From the NCBI RefSeq assembly GCF_900105455.1, contig NZ_FNSF01000001.1:377001-441000 (forward strand): a DNA stretch of 64,000 nt, read 5' to 3'. Below the pieces are notes generated by a model that ran no database searches, was not told the origin of the DNA, and worked only from the letters and a program-made list of their open reading frames with translations. Position 1 is the first letter of the stretch, and the number at the start of each line of letters is the position of its first letter. This document shows, in pieces, positions 37,801 to 49,761 of the stretch. The position numbers were made by a program, and so were the translations under genes. This DNA is from Tenacibaculum sp. MAR_2009_124. GTDB lineage: Bacteria > Bacteroidota > Bacteroidia > Flavobacteriales > Flavobacteriaceae.

Positions 37801-40800
37801 ACTATCAGTTTCATTTTGATTAACATCGTTTTGTACGGCAGTAACATCAGTATCCAAAGCAAAATCACTAAGGTCAGCTGTTGTATTGGTACCATTTTCG
37901 ATATTTATTTCTAAGTTTTCACCAGTTAAAGTAGCAGCTCCTAGATTTTGATCATCAGTACTAACACCAGATATATCTATAGTTTGATCTCCACCGCTAT
38001 CAGTAATTGTTAAAGAAGTTCCATCAAAAGCAATTCCTGTATTGTGTTCGTTGGTAGGATCCGTATCTAAATCAGCAGTTATGTGAGCATTTAAAGCTGT
38101 TTGTAAAGCAGCATCAGCAGCATCACTATCAGTTTCATTTTGATTAACATCGTTTTGTACGGCAGTAACATCAGTATCCAAAGCAAAATCACTAAGGTCA
38201 GCTATTGTATTGGTACCATTTTCGATATTTATTTCTAAGTTTTCACCAGTTAAAGTAGCAGCTCCTAGATTTTGATCATCAGTACTAACACCAGATATAT
38301 CTATAGTTTGATCTCCACCGCTATCAGTAATTGTTAAAGAAGTTCCATCAAAAGCAATTCCTGTATTGTGTTCGTTGGTAGGATCCGTATCTAAATCAGC
38401 AGTTATGTGAGCATTTAAAGCTGTTTGTAAAGCAGCATCAGCAGCATCACTATCAGTTTCATTTTGATTAACATCGTTTTGTACGGCAGTAACATCAGTA
38501 TCCAAAGCAAAATCACTAAGGTCAGCTGTTGTATTGGTACCATTTTCGATATTTATTTCTAAGTTTTCACCAGTTAAAGTAGCAGCTCCTAGATTTTGAT
38601 CATCAGTACTAACACCAGATATATCTATAGTTTGATCTCCACCGCTATCAGTAATTGTTAAAGAAGTTCCATCAAAAGCAATTCCTGTATTGTGTTCGTT
38701 GGTAGGATCCGTATCTAAATCAGCAGTTATGTGAGCATTTAAAGCTGTTTGTAAAGCAGCATCAGCAGCATCACTATCAGTTTCATTTTGATTAACATCG
38801 TTTTGTACGGCAGTAACATCAGTATCCAAAGCAAAATCACTAAGGTCAGCTATTGTATTGGTACCATTTTCGATATTTATTTCTAAGTTTTCACCAGTTA
38901 AAGTAGCAGCTCCTAGATTTTGATCATCAGTACTAACACCAGATATATCTATAGTTTGATCTCCACCGCTATCAGTAATTGTTAAAGAAGTTCCATCAAA
39001 AGCAATTCCTGTATTGTGTTCGTTGGTAGGATCCGTATCTAAATCAGCAGTTATGTGAGCATTTAAAGCTGTTTGTAAAGCAGCATCAGCAGCATCACTA
39101 TCAGTTTCATTTTGATTAACATCGTTTTGTACGGCAGTAACATCAGTATCCAAAGCAAAATCACTAAGGTCAGCTGTTGTATTGGTACCATTTTCGATAT
39201 TTATTTCTAAGTTTTCACCAGTTAAAGTAGCAGCTCCTAGATTTTGATCATCAGTACTAACACCAGATATATCTATAGTTTGATCTCCACCGCTATCAGT
39301 AATTGTTAAAGAAGTTCCATCAAAAGCAATTCCTGTATTGTGTTCGTTGGTAGGATCCGTATCTAAATCAGCAGTTATGTGAGCATTTAAAGCTGTTTGT
39401 AAAGCAGCATCAGCAGCATCACTATCAGTTTCATTTTGATTAACATCGTTTTGTACGGCAGTAACATCAGTATCCAAAGCAAAATCACTAAGGTCAGCTG
39501 TTGTATTGGTACCATTTTCGATATTTATTTCTAAGTTTTCACCAGTTAAAGTAGCAGCTCCTAGATTTTGATCATCAGTACTAACACCAGATATATCTAT
39601 AGTTTGATCTCCACCGCTATCAGTAATTGTTAAAGAAGTTCCATCAAAAGCAATTCCTGTATTGTGTTCGTTGGTAGGATCCGTATCTAAATCAGCAGTT
39701 ATGTGAGCATTTAAAGCTGTTTGTAAAGCAGCATCAGCAGCATCACTATCAGTTTCATTTTGATTAACATCGTTTTGTACGGCAGTAACATCAGTATCCA
39801 AAGCAAAATCACTAAGGTCAGCTGTTGTATTGGTACCATTTTCGATATTTATTTCTAAGTTTTCACCAGTTAAAGTAGCAGCTCCTAGATTTTGATCATC
39901 AGTACTAACACCAGATATATCTATAGTTTGATCTCCACCGCTATCAGTAATTGTTAAAGAAGTTCCATCAAAAGCAATTCCTGTATTGTGTTCGTTGGTA
40001 GGATCCGTATCTAAATCAGCAGTTATGTGAGCATTTAAAGCTGTTTGTAAAGCAGCATCAGCAGCATCACTATCAGTTTCATTTTGATTAACATCGTTTT
40101 GTACGGCAGTAACATCAGTATCCAAAGCAAAATCACTAAGGTCAGCTGTTGTATTGGTACCATTTTCGATATTTATTTCTAAGTTTTCACCAGTTAAAGT
40201 AGCAGCTCCTAGATTTTGATCATCAGTACTAACACCAGATATATCTATAGTTTGATCTCCACCGCTATCAGTAATTGTTAAAGAAGTTCCATCAAAAGCA
40301 ATTCCTGTATTGTGTTCGTTGGTAGGATCCGTATCTAAATCAGCAGTTATGTGAGCATTTAAAGCTGTTTGTAAAGCAGCATCAGCAGCATCACTATCAG
40401 TTTCATTTTGATTAACATCGTTTTGTACGGCAGTAACATCAGTATCCAAAGCAAAATCACTAAGGTCAGCTGTTGTATTGGTACCATTTTCGATATTTAT
40501 TTCTAAGTTTTCACCAGTTAAAGTAGCAGCTCCTAGATTTTGATCATCAGTACTAACACCAGATATATCTATAGTTTGATCTCCACCGCTATCAGTAATT
40601 GTTAAAGAAGTTCCATCAAAAGCAATTCCTGTATTGTGTTCGTTGGTAGGATCCGTATCTAAATCAGCAGTTATGTGAGCATTTAAAGCTGTTTGTAAAG
40701 CAGCATCAGCAGCATCACTATCAGTTTCATTTTGATTAACATCGTTTTGTACGGCAGTAACATCAGTATCCAAAGCAAAATCACTAAGGTCAGCTGTTGT

Positions 40801-43760
40801 ATTGGTACCATTTTCGATATTTATTTCTAAGTTTTCACCAGTTAAAGTAGCAGCTCCTAGATTTTGATCATCAGTACTAACACCAGATATATCTATAGTT
40901 TGATCTCCACCGCTATCAGTAATTGTTAAAGAAGTTCCATCAAAAGCAATTCCTGTATTGTGTTCGTTGGTAGGATCCGTATCTAAATCAGCAGTTATGT
41001 GAGCATTTAAAGCTGTTTGTAAAGCAGCATCAGCAGCATCACTATCAGTTTCATTTTGATTAACATCGTTTTGTACGGCAGTAACATCAGTATCCAAAGC
41101 AAAATCACTAAGGTCAGCTGTTGTATTGGTACCATTTTCGATATTTATTTCTAAGTTTTCACCAGTTAAAGTAGCAGCTCCTAGATTTTGATCATCAGTA
41201 CTAACACCAGATATATCTATAGTTTGATCTCCACCGCTATCAGTAATTGTTAAAGAAGTTCCATCAAAAGCAATTCCTGTATTGTGTTCGTTGGTAGGAT
41301 CCGTATCTAAATCAGCAGTTATGTGAGCATTTAAAGCTGTTTGTAAAGCAGCATCAGCAGCATCACTATCAGTTTCATTTTGATTAACATCGTTTTGTAC
41401 GGCAGTAACATCAGTATCCAAAGCAAAATCACTAAGGTCAGCTATTGTATTGGTACCATTTTCGATATTTATTTCTAAGTTTTCACCAGTTAAAGTAGCA
41501 GCTCCTAGATTTTGATCATCAGTACTAACACCAGATATATCTATAGTTTGATCTCCACCGCTATCAGTAATTGTTAAAGAAGTTCCATCAAAAGCAATTC
41601 CTGTATTGTGTTCGTTGGTAGGATCCGTATCTAAATCAGCAGTTATGTGAGCATTTAAAGCTGTTTGTAAAGCAGCATCAGCAGCATCACTATCAGTTTC
41701 ATTTTGATTAACATCGTTTTGTACGGCAGTAACATCAGTATCCAAAGCAAAATCACTAAGGTCAGCTGTTGTATTGGTACCATTTTCGATATTTATTTCT
41801 AAGTTTTCACCAGTTAAAGTAGCAGCTCCTAGATTTTGATCATCAGTACTAACACCAGATATATCTATAGTTTGATCTCCACCGCTATCAGTAATTGTTA
41901 AAGAAGTTCCATCAAAAGCAATTCCTGTATTGTGTTCGTTGGTAGGATCCGTATCTAAATCAGCAGTTATGTGAGCATTTAAAGCTGTTTGTAAAGCAGC
42001 ATCAGCAGCATCACTATCAGTTTCATTTTGATTAACATCGTTTTGTACGGCAGTAACATCAGTATCCAAAGCAAAATCACTAAGGTCAGCTATTGTATTG
42101 GTACCATTTTCGATATTTATTTCTAAGTTTTCACCAGTTAAAGTAGCAGCTCCTAGATTTTGATCATCAGTACTAACACCAGATATATCTATAGTTTGAT
42201 CTCCACCGCTATCAGTAATTGTTAAAGAAGTTCCATCAAAAGCAATTCCTGTATTGTGTTCGTTGGTAGGATCCGCATCAGCATCTCTAATATCAATAGT
42301 TGTATTTGTTCCGTTTGTTATTTGAATTTCAATTGATTGATTTAGAGTTACAATACTATTAGAAAGTCCTTGCGAATCCGTGTTGTCAAGATATACAGAT
42401 AAGTTAGCCGTAGTATCAGATGTAGTACCATTACTAAGAGTTAATATATTTGTGGTATTATCAAGTGTAATTGTTTGAGCATCTGTATTGTCTAAAAATG
42501 TTGATAGATTAATTTGGTTTGTTACACCATCTTCATCTGTATAGTCGATGTTTGTATTGTCTGCATTAAGAGCTATGGTTGTTAATGTTTCTAAGTTTTT
42601 AACATCAATATTAGTAGCCCCCCCATTTTCGTCAGTATAAGTAAAGATTCCATTAGAACCTTCAACAATAGTAGTCAACGTTTCAAGGTTTTGAACCACA
42701 TTGGTCAGATCAAGTTGAGTAGTTACTCCATCTTCATCAGTATAGTCGATGTTGGTATTGTCTGGATTAAGAGCTATGGATGTTAAAGTTTCTAAATTCT
42801 TAACATCAATATTCGTAGTTGCACCATTTTCATCGGTGTATGTGAAAATACCATTAGAACCTTCAACAATAGTAGTCAACGTTTCAAGGTTTTGAACCAC
42901 ATTGGTCAAATCAAGTTGAGTAGTTACTCCATCTTCATCGGTATAGTCAATGTTTGTATTATCAGCGTTAAGAGCTATGGTTGTTAATGTTTCTAAGTTT
43001 TTAACATCAATATTAGTAGCCCCCCATTTTCGTCAGTATAAGTAAAGATTCCATTAGAACCTTCAACAATAGTAGTCAACGTTTCAAGATTTCTAACAAC
43101 ATTAGTAAGATCTAATTGATTAGTAACCCCATCCTCATCAGTATAATCGATATTTATATTATCATTGTTTAGAACAAGAGATGTAAGTGTTTCAAGGTTT
43201 TTGACATCAATAATAGTTTGAGCACCGCTTTCATTAGTATACGTAAATGTTCCATTAGAACCTTCAACAATTGTTGTAATTGTCTCGATGTCGCTAATAA
43301 CATCTCCCAAATTCACACTACCACCATTTACTAAATTTAAAGTATTGGTGGTGTTGTCAAAAGTAAGAATCTGGATTTCGTTTGTAGGATCATTATCGGC
43401 ATCATCGATCAATGAGCTTAAGTTAACCTGTCCCCAATCACCCAATGACAATATGTTCGTGTTGGTATCAAATTCTAGAGGACGACTTCCAACCTGATCA
43501 CATAAGCTTGTCCAGGTCATATTGCCATATTGGAAAATACAATCTTGATCTGTGTTATAAACAATGGCTCCTTCTAGAGGGAAAATCAAGTTCATTTGAT
43601 TGTCGGTAACTCTAGTAATTACAAGTACCTTGTCACTGCTTTCGAGTTCTAAAACGGAACTTCCATTAATTACATTGGGATTATCTCCGATTTTTACTTG
43701 ACCTAAGGTGCTAGCAATTGATGTAAAAATCAGAGCAAATAAAATAATAATTCTCTTCAT
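34888..43760 (-). CDS. giant secreted repeat protein, interrupted by a one-base frameshift
   Basis: Read through the frameshift this is about 2,957 residues. It has a signal peptide (to LGQ21); a module like the neighbours' (INGSSVLELESSDKVLVITR, LEGAIVYNTDQDCIFQYGNM); about four 67-residue repeats (NLETLTTIVEGSNGIFTYTD); 21 tandem 108-residue repeats; and a unique C-terminal domain (TRVDEGDYQVTFTTPRSD ... NIGDSDNGGNQKDDIDLEF). As sequenced, the first 255 residues stop at 42993 because the C/G run at 43020-43025 is 6 long where the next repeat copy has 7; the rest is open from 42909. No T9SS sorting domain ends it. It is the first gene of the operon. It could be phase-variable, decayed or a sequencing artefact. 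Confidence 0.65.
35461..42264 (-). repeat. 21 tandem 324-bp repeats (108 residues each)
   Basis: The unit recurs every 324 bases with no gaps (GGTAGGATCC at 35461, 35785, 36109, 36433 ... 42265 end). I saw a single variable position: ACA/ATA, giving Thr or Ile in ENGTNTxADLSD. Counting from the low-coordinate end the pattern is T T T I T I T T I T I T T T T T T T I T I. Each unit has a beta part (FDGTSLTITDSGGDQTIDIS) and a helical/coiled-coil part (DTDVTAVQNDVNQNETDSDA), typical of long adhesin or fibre stalks. The near-perfect DNA identity indicates recent expansion or gene conversion. Confidence 0.95.
42515..43300 (-). repeat. about four 201-bp (67-residue) repeats at the 5' end of the giant gene
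   Basis: The unit NLETLTTIVEGSNGIFTYTD continues with a second part (NIDVKNLETLTSIALNPDN) and is repeated about four times with moderate divergence. These copies contain the C7 (42618-42624) and C6 (43020-43025) runs that set the reading frame. Confidence 0.85.
42618..43025 (-). other. C/G homopolymers C7 (42618-42624) and C6 (43020-43025)
   Basis: Both lie in the same codon context (coding strand AATGGGGG..CTACT). With seven G the codons read N-G-G-A-T-N and the frame stays open; with six G the frame shifts to N-G-G-L-L-I and stops at 42993. The difference is visible directly in the sequence and is the only break seen in the giant gene. Confidence 0.9.
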
Positions 43761-43852
43761 AATATCACGTTATTAATTCATTGAAGTTGAGATAGCTCCA
43801 ATAAATATAAGGGGTTATATAATATTTAGACGTTGTTTTCTTTAAATAGTCA

Positions 43853-43860
43853 CAAATATA
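43853..43860 (-). promoter_or_regulatory. -7 element (TATATTTG) of the giant gene/operon
   Basis: The minus strand reads TATATTTG at 43860-43853, about 93 bases before the giant gene's start at 43760. No good -33 TTG was found. The same element occurs before rplS and the gene at 28221. Confidence 0.5.
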
Positions 43861-43864
43861 GGGT

Positions 43865-44914
43865 TTAAATTATATTTTTAATAGTTGATATATAGTTTTT
43901 TAACTGCAATATTTCCTTGGAAAATTCCCTTGTATTCTTGTAGGGAATCTTTAAAGCCTTATGATTTGTAGTAGATATATTGTATAGGTTTTTCCAATGA
44001 TTTCGAATTTCTTTTAAGGCTTCTAGGTAGGTAAAGTTTTCACTATCATATATGTGAGTTGGTTCAGCTATAATGCCATTTATTTCAAGTATTTTAATGT
44101 TTTCTCCTCTTTCGAGTTCTTCGAATGAGTTATATTTTATGTCGAGACGTCCGTAATACCATCCATCAATTGATTTATTTATTTTATCAAAGGTTTCATG
44201 AAGCTTCTTACTGATCAAATAATTTCCATTAATAAATTGAGTTCCTTTAGAATGATTTCCTATTACAGATAACCTGATCAATTCATTTTTCTTAGGGATT
44301 TTTTCCAACTCCGAAAAATTAGTTTTACAAATAATATCAAAATATAGCTTAGCTCTTTCATCATTTAAAACCAGATCTTTCAGTGTAGATGTTCCGTCAC
44401 CTCTAACAGATAAAAATCTTTTTAAAGTTATTGAGGTGATTGTTCCTTTCTGAGCTTTTGGATTTCTTATATAAAAGATACCACATTCATTATTCATATT
44501 AACATATTCTTGAATAATAATGTCAATTTTATATTTTTCTAAATACTCTTTTAGCTCATTTTTTGATTTTATTTTTCGTACAAGTAATCCTCTAAATCCT
44601 ATATCTGGTTTCGCAATTAAAGGAAATGTGATCTTTTTTTCAATTAACCCTTCAAGTACTGAATTAAAATTAGTAGTTGATTTAATCAGTAGCGATTTTG
44701 GCCTTAAATTCTCAGGAATTAATTGTATGGTTTCGTATTTACTTTCAGTTCCATTACCTGAGCTTTTTATACTCGGATTTGCCGCTGTGAAAAACGTGAG
44801 TTTCTTCGCTCTCCATGCTAAATAAAATGCATAGGGAATATTTGGGATGTAAAAAAATGACGATGGCCAGTACTCCCAATTAAAGATTTTATAATACTTT
44901 ATTCTATACTTCAA
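43865..44914 (-). CDS. ATP-grasp (D-Ala-D-Ala-ligase-like) protein
   Basis: This 349-residue protein has the ATP-grasp pattern: FPLIAKPDIGFRGLLVRKI (lysine and glycine loop), IIIQEYVNMNNECGIFYI, SVRGDGTSTLKDLV and the metal-ligand ILEINGIIAEPTHIYD. Such enzymes join a carboxylate to an amine or thiol with ATP. The first 55 residues (WEYWPSSFFYIPNIPYAFYLAWRAKK) are unusual, with two short aromatic/hydrophobic stretches. Substrate unknown. It starts 10 bases after a small membrane-protein gene and murQ, so a cell-wall or amino-sugar link is possible but unproven. Confidence 0.75.
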   Translation of the reverse strand: MKYRIKYYKIFNWEYWPSSFFYIPNIPYAFYLAWRAKKLTFFTAANPSIKSSGNGTESKYETIQLIPENLRPKSLLIKSTTNFNSVLEGLIEKKITFPLIAKPDIGFRGLLVRKIKSKNELKEYLEKYKIDIIIQEYVNMNNECGIFYIRNPKAQKGTITSITLKRFLSVRGDGTSTLKDLVLNDERAKLYFDIICKTNFSELEKIPKKNELIRLSVIGNHSKGTQFINGNYLISKKLHETFDKINKSIDGWYYGRLDIKYNSFEELERGENIKILEINGIIAEPTHIYDSENFTYLEALKEIRNHWKNLYNISTTNHKALKIPYKNTREFSKEILQLKNYISTIKNII

Positions 44915-44924
44915 ATTAACGTTT

Positions 44925-45146
44925 TTATTCTTTGAAAAGAGAATCTAAAATGGTTTTTATAGTTTTAAATCCGAAATATACTGTATATAAAGTTAAGAAA
45001 ATACTTAGAATAAATAAAGAATAGGCGATAAATATTTTTGGAGAAGTTGTAAAAACTCTTAAGGCTTTAAATGAAATATTCAAAAACAAAGGAGATAATA
45101 TAAGTAAAAATAGAAGGATGAGCGTGTTTCTAAAACCTTTTTCCAT
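44925..45146 (-). CDS. small two-helix membrane protein (DUF6095-like)
   Basis: The protein has 73 residues from the MEKGF start. An upstream ATG at 45179 would overlap murQ by 29 bases and add a charged tail, so it is less likely. Two membrane helices (about 10-30 and 36-60) are separated by a short loop. It resembles short flavobacterial membrane proteins such as DUF6095. It sits between murQ and the ATP-grasp gene in the same direction. Function unknown. Confidence 0.6.
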   Translation of the reverse strand: MEKGFRNTLILLFLLILSPLFLNISFKALRVFTTSPKIFIAYSLFILSIFLTLYTVYFGFKTIKTILDSLFKE

Positions 45147-45150
45147 ATCG

Positions 45151-45966
45151 TTATTTTTGTTTATAGTTTTTAAGTGCATTTCTCACATTGCCATAAGTTT
45201 TTATTAAAATTTCGGCTTCTGACTCCACAATGTTAAGTTCTGATTTAAGTATGTCAATTCCACGTTTTACTAACTTATTGTTTGAAAGTTGCATGTCTAC
45301 CATTTTATTTCCTTTTACTTTACCTAACTGGATCATTGTAGAAGTAGAAATCATGTTTAGAACTAATTTTTGAGCTGTACCTGCTTTCATTCTTGAACTA
45401 CCTGTTAAATATTCTGGTCCAACGATAACAACAATAGGGAATTGAGCTGTTAGTGCCAATGGACTTTTATCATTACAAGTAATACATCCCGTAACAATAT
45501 TATTCTTATTACATTTTTCAAGAGCGGCAATAACATAGGGAGTAGTTCCCGATGCCGCTATACCTATAACAACATCATTTTCGTTAATATTATGTTTTGA
45601 TAAGTCTACCCATCCTTGTGTTTGTGAATCTTCTGCAAATTCAACTGACTTACGAATTGCCTGATCTCCACCAGCAATTAATCCAATTACTAGTTCATGA
45701 GAAACACCAAAAGTGGGAGGGCACTCACTAGCATCAACAATACCTAGTCTTCCACTAGTTCCTGCTCCTATGTAGAAAAGGCGACCACTATTTTTAAGTT
45801 TAGCAACTATTTGCTCTACCAATTTTTCAATTTGAGGTATTGCTTTTTCAACCGCGATAGGAACTGTTTTGTCTTCACGGTTCATATCGTTTAAAATTTC
45901 TGAGAGCTCTTTTTTTTCTAAATCGTTATACTTAGAGTCTTGTTCTGTTGTCTTTATAAATGTCAT
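45151..45966 (-). CDS. murQ: N-acetylmuramic acid 6-phosphate etherase
   Basis: This 271-residue SIS-domain enzyme cleaves the lactyl ether of MurNAc-6-phosphate to GlcNAc-6-phosphate in peptidoglycan recycling. The signature FYIGAGTSGRLGIVDASECP is followed by TFG, IGIAASGTTPYVIAALE and GSSRMKAGTAQKLVLN; the length matches the family. Two downstream genes follow within a few bases. A -7 element (TAACTTTG, 45978-45971) lies just ahead of the start codon. No MurNAc kinase or transporter is adjacent. Confidence 0.95.
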   Translation of the reverse strand: MTFIKTTEQDSKYNDLEKKELSEILNDMNREDKTVPIAVEKAIPQIEKLVEQIVAKLKNSGRLFYIGAGTSGRLGIVDASECPPTFGVSHELVIGLIAGGDQAIRKSVEFAEDSQTQGWVDLSKHNINENDVVIGIAASGTTPYVIAALEKCNKNNIVTGCITCNDKSPLALTAQFPIVVIVGPEYLTGSSRMKAGTAQKLVLNMISTSTMIQLGKVKGNKMVDMQLSNNKLVKRGIDILKSELNIVESEAEILIKTYGNVRNALKNYKQK

Positions 45967-45970
45967 ATAA

Positions 45971-45978
45971 CAAAGTTA
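45971..45978 (-). promoter_or_regulatory. -7 element (TAACTTTG) of murQ
   Basis: This matches TAnnTTTG on the minus strand 5 bases before the murQ start. Transcription beginning here would give an essentially leaderless mRNA, unless the true murQ start is downstream. No -33 box was found. Confidence 0.4.
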
Positions 45979-46073
45979 CGAATATTGGTTTTACGTAAGT
46001 ATTAAATTTCTTAAAGTGACCAACAAAAAAAAGTAGGGTCTTACTATATATAAATCAAAAAATTAAAAGTATA

Positions 46074-46904
46074 ATGGAAACAATACAGAATTCTTTAACC
46101 AATTTTTATAATTCTATTGCTACTGGTATTGGTGATTGGGGACTTAAACTCCTTGGAGCGTTAGCTGCCTTATTAATTGGATTGTGGATAATCCGATTCA
46201 TTATGAAAGGTGTTTCTAGGGCCTTTGAATCAAGGCGTATAGATGAAACGTTAAGGCCATTTTTAATAACTCTTTTAGGATTTGTTCTAAAAGCATTGTT
46301 AATTATTTCAATTGCGGGGATAGTTGGTGTGCCTACGGCTACTTTTGCAGCTTTAATAGCTGGTATTGGTATTGCTATTGGTGCTGCCTTTAATGGTTCT
46401 CTTGGGCACTTGGCTTCTGGAATAATGTTATTAATATTTCGTCCGTTTAAAGTTGGAGATTTAATAAAAACAAATGGAGCTTTTGGTTTTGTTAAGGAAA
46501 TATCTGTTTTTGTTACGGTAATTGAAACTTTTCAAAAGGAAACAGAGATTATTCCTAATTCGGCTATTACATCTGGAAAAATTACCAATTTATCGACTGT
46601 TGGGAGTTTACGTATAGATATGCCTTTTGCTATTAGGTACGGGGCTGATATTACTAAGGCAAAAGATATTGTACTTGATGTTTTGGTAAAGGATATTAAT
46701 GTGTTAAAAACAGAAGGAATGCAACCTAGAGTGGCAGTAAATAATTTGGGCGAAAATAGTGTTGAATTATTAGCTTTGCCATACGTGAAAAGCGAAAATT
46801 ATTGGGAGGTATACTGGGATACTAGACAAAAAATAGTGGAAGCTTTAGGTAATGAAGGATATGAAGCTCCGTTGCCACAAAGAGTAGTGACAATGCATAA
46901 ATAA
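46074..46904 (+). CDS. small-conductance mechanosensitive channel (MscS family)
   Basis: This 276-residue protein has three N-terminal helices and the MscS pore segment AALIAGIGIAIGAAFNGSLG (about 93-112) with its small-residue packing, followed by HLASGIMLLIFRPFKVGDLI and the cytoplasmic beta/alpha domain (130-270). It opens under membrane tension to release solutes on osmotic downshock. It is short, like the basic MscS and unlike MscK. Monocistronic; a bidirectional terminator follows at 46924-46957. Confidence 0.92.
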   Translation: METIQNSLTNFYNSIATGIGDWGLKLLGALAALLIGLWIIRFIMKGVSRAFESRRIDETLRPFLITLLGFVLKALLIISIAGIVGVPTATFAALIAGIGIAIGAAFNGSLGHLASGIMLLIFRPFKVGDLIKTNGAFGFVKEISVFVTVIETFQKETEIIPNSAITSGKITNLSTVGSLRIDMPFAIRYGADITKAKDIVLDVLVKDINVLKTEGMQPRVAVNNLGENSVELLALPYVKSENYWEVYWDTRQKIVEALGNEGYEAPLPQRVVTMHK

Positions 46905-46923
46905 TATATACTAAATAGTAAAT

Positions 46924-46957
46924 AAAAAAAAGGAATCGAATTCGATTCCTTTTTTTG
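46924..46957. terminator. bidirectional terminator between mscS-like gene and icd
   Basis: A perfect palindrome, GGAATCGAATTCGATTCC (46932-46949), is flanked by A8 (46924-46931) and T7 (46950-46956). It works for both converging genes. Confidence 0.92.
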
Positions 46958-46979
46958 TTTCTATTTTGTGATTTCTTTA

Positions 46980-49229
<2,250 letters not shown>

Positions 49230-49254
49230 TTAAATTAATTATTTTGAAGTCAGG

Positions 49255-49262
49255 CAAATTTA
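49255..49262 (-). promoter_or_regulatory. -7 element (TAAATTTG) of icd
   Basis: This matches TAnnTTTG on the minus strand, 35 bases ahead of the start codon. The nearest -33-like TTG is about 25 bases further, longer than usual. Confidence 0.45.
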
Positions 49263-49367
49263 TGAATAACCTATGAATTTTTTGATGCAAAATTATTATT
49301 AATTCAGTGGGTTTATTGATTTTATAATAATTGTAAAAGACTTTTTTGAGGATTTGTTGATGAAAGT

Positions 49368-49631
49368 AAAAGCCATATTAAAATTTTTGGGTTTTAATAT
49401 GGCTTTTTAAAATAGATAAACTTAAGTAGGTTTAGCTATTTTATGAAGCCTTGCGGCTTCAGATTAGGTAACTCTTTCTATTAATTCAATAACTATTATT
49501 ACTTCAATTAAGATGTGTAAACCATTCATCTTATGGATAAAATGTTTTTCGACGATCTCTCTCTTTGCTATAAAAGGAACAAAACATTACCTAATAATAT
49601 ATATAATAAAGATCTTTATTACTCCAAAATT
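49368..49631 (-). ncRNA. candidate structured small RNA between rplS and icd
   Basis: No ORF explains this interval. On the minus strand there is a promoter-like TAATTTTG (49631-49624), then a 9-bp long-range pairing (49595-49587 with 49471-49463, ATTAGGTAA), an internal 7-bp hairpin (49533-49527 with 49515-49509), a 7-bp hairpin TGAAGCC-GCAA-GGCTTCA with a GNRA loop (49461-49444), and a strong 16-bp terminator (49407-49368). This order of promoter, structure and terminator suggests a transcript of about 250 nt. The class is unknown; it could also be an untranslated leader remnant. Confidence 0.4.
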
Positions 49632-49715
49632 AAGGGTTTAAAATTTAAGTAATGATTTTTTAAGTGTTTAGTTATTAAGAAGGTATAAACCAAAGTTGTT
49701 AACTTTTGTTAATAA

Positions 49716-49743
49716 AAAAAGCGCAGTGAAAACTGCGCTTTTT
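49716..49743 (-). terminator. rplS terminator
   Basis: A 12-bp stem (AAAAAGCGCAGT at 49716-49727, ACTGCGCTTTTT at 49732-49743) with a GAAA loop and a T-run on the minus strand, 18 bases past the rplS stop. Confidence 0.92.
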
Positions 49744-49761
49744 GAAAATATAAACTCTTGT

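Noticed and set aside
35461..42264. CRISPR-like appearance of the regular array
   Set aside because: The unit is 324 bases, nearly identical throughout, with no unique spacers and a continuous reading frame.
29934..43760. prophage tail genes
   Set aside because: Each product has a signal peptide, and there are no capsid, terminase, portal or integrase genes.
42909..43760. two separate genes, 255 and 2,673 codons
   Set aside because: The second frame is open upstream of its nominal start into the same repeats, and only one missing G separates them.
49441..49465. tRNA-like or CRISPR-tracr element at the GNRA hairpin
   Set aside because: It lacks tRNA arms and conserved bases, and no repeats or Cas genes are present; it is listed only as part of a candidate small RNA.
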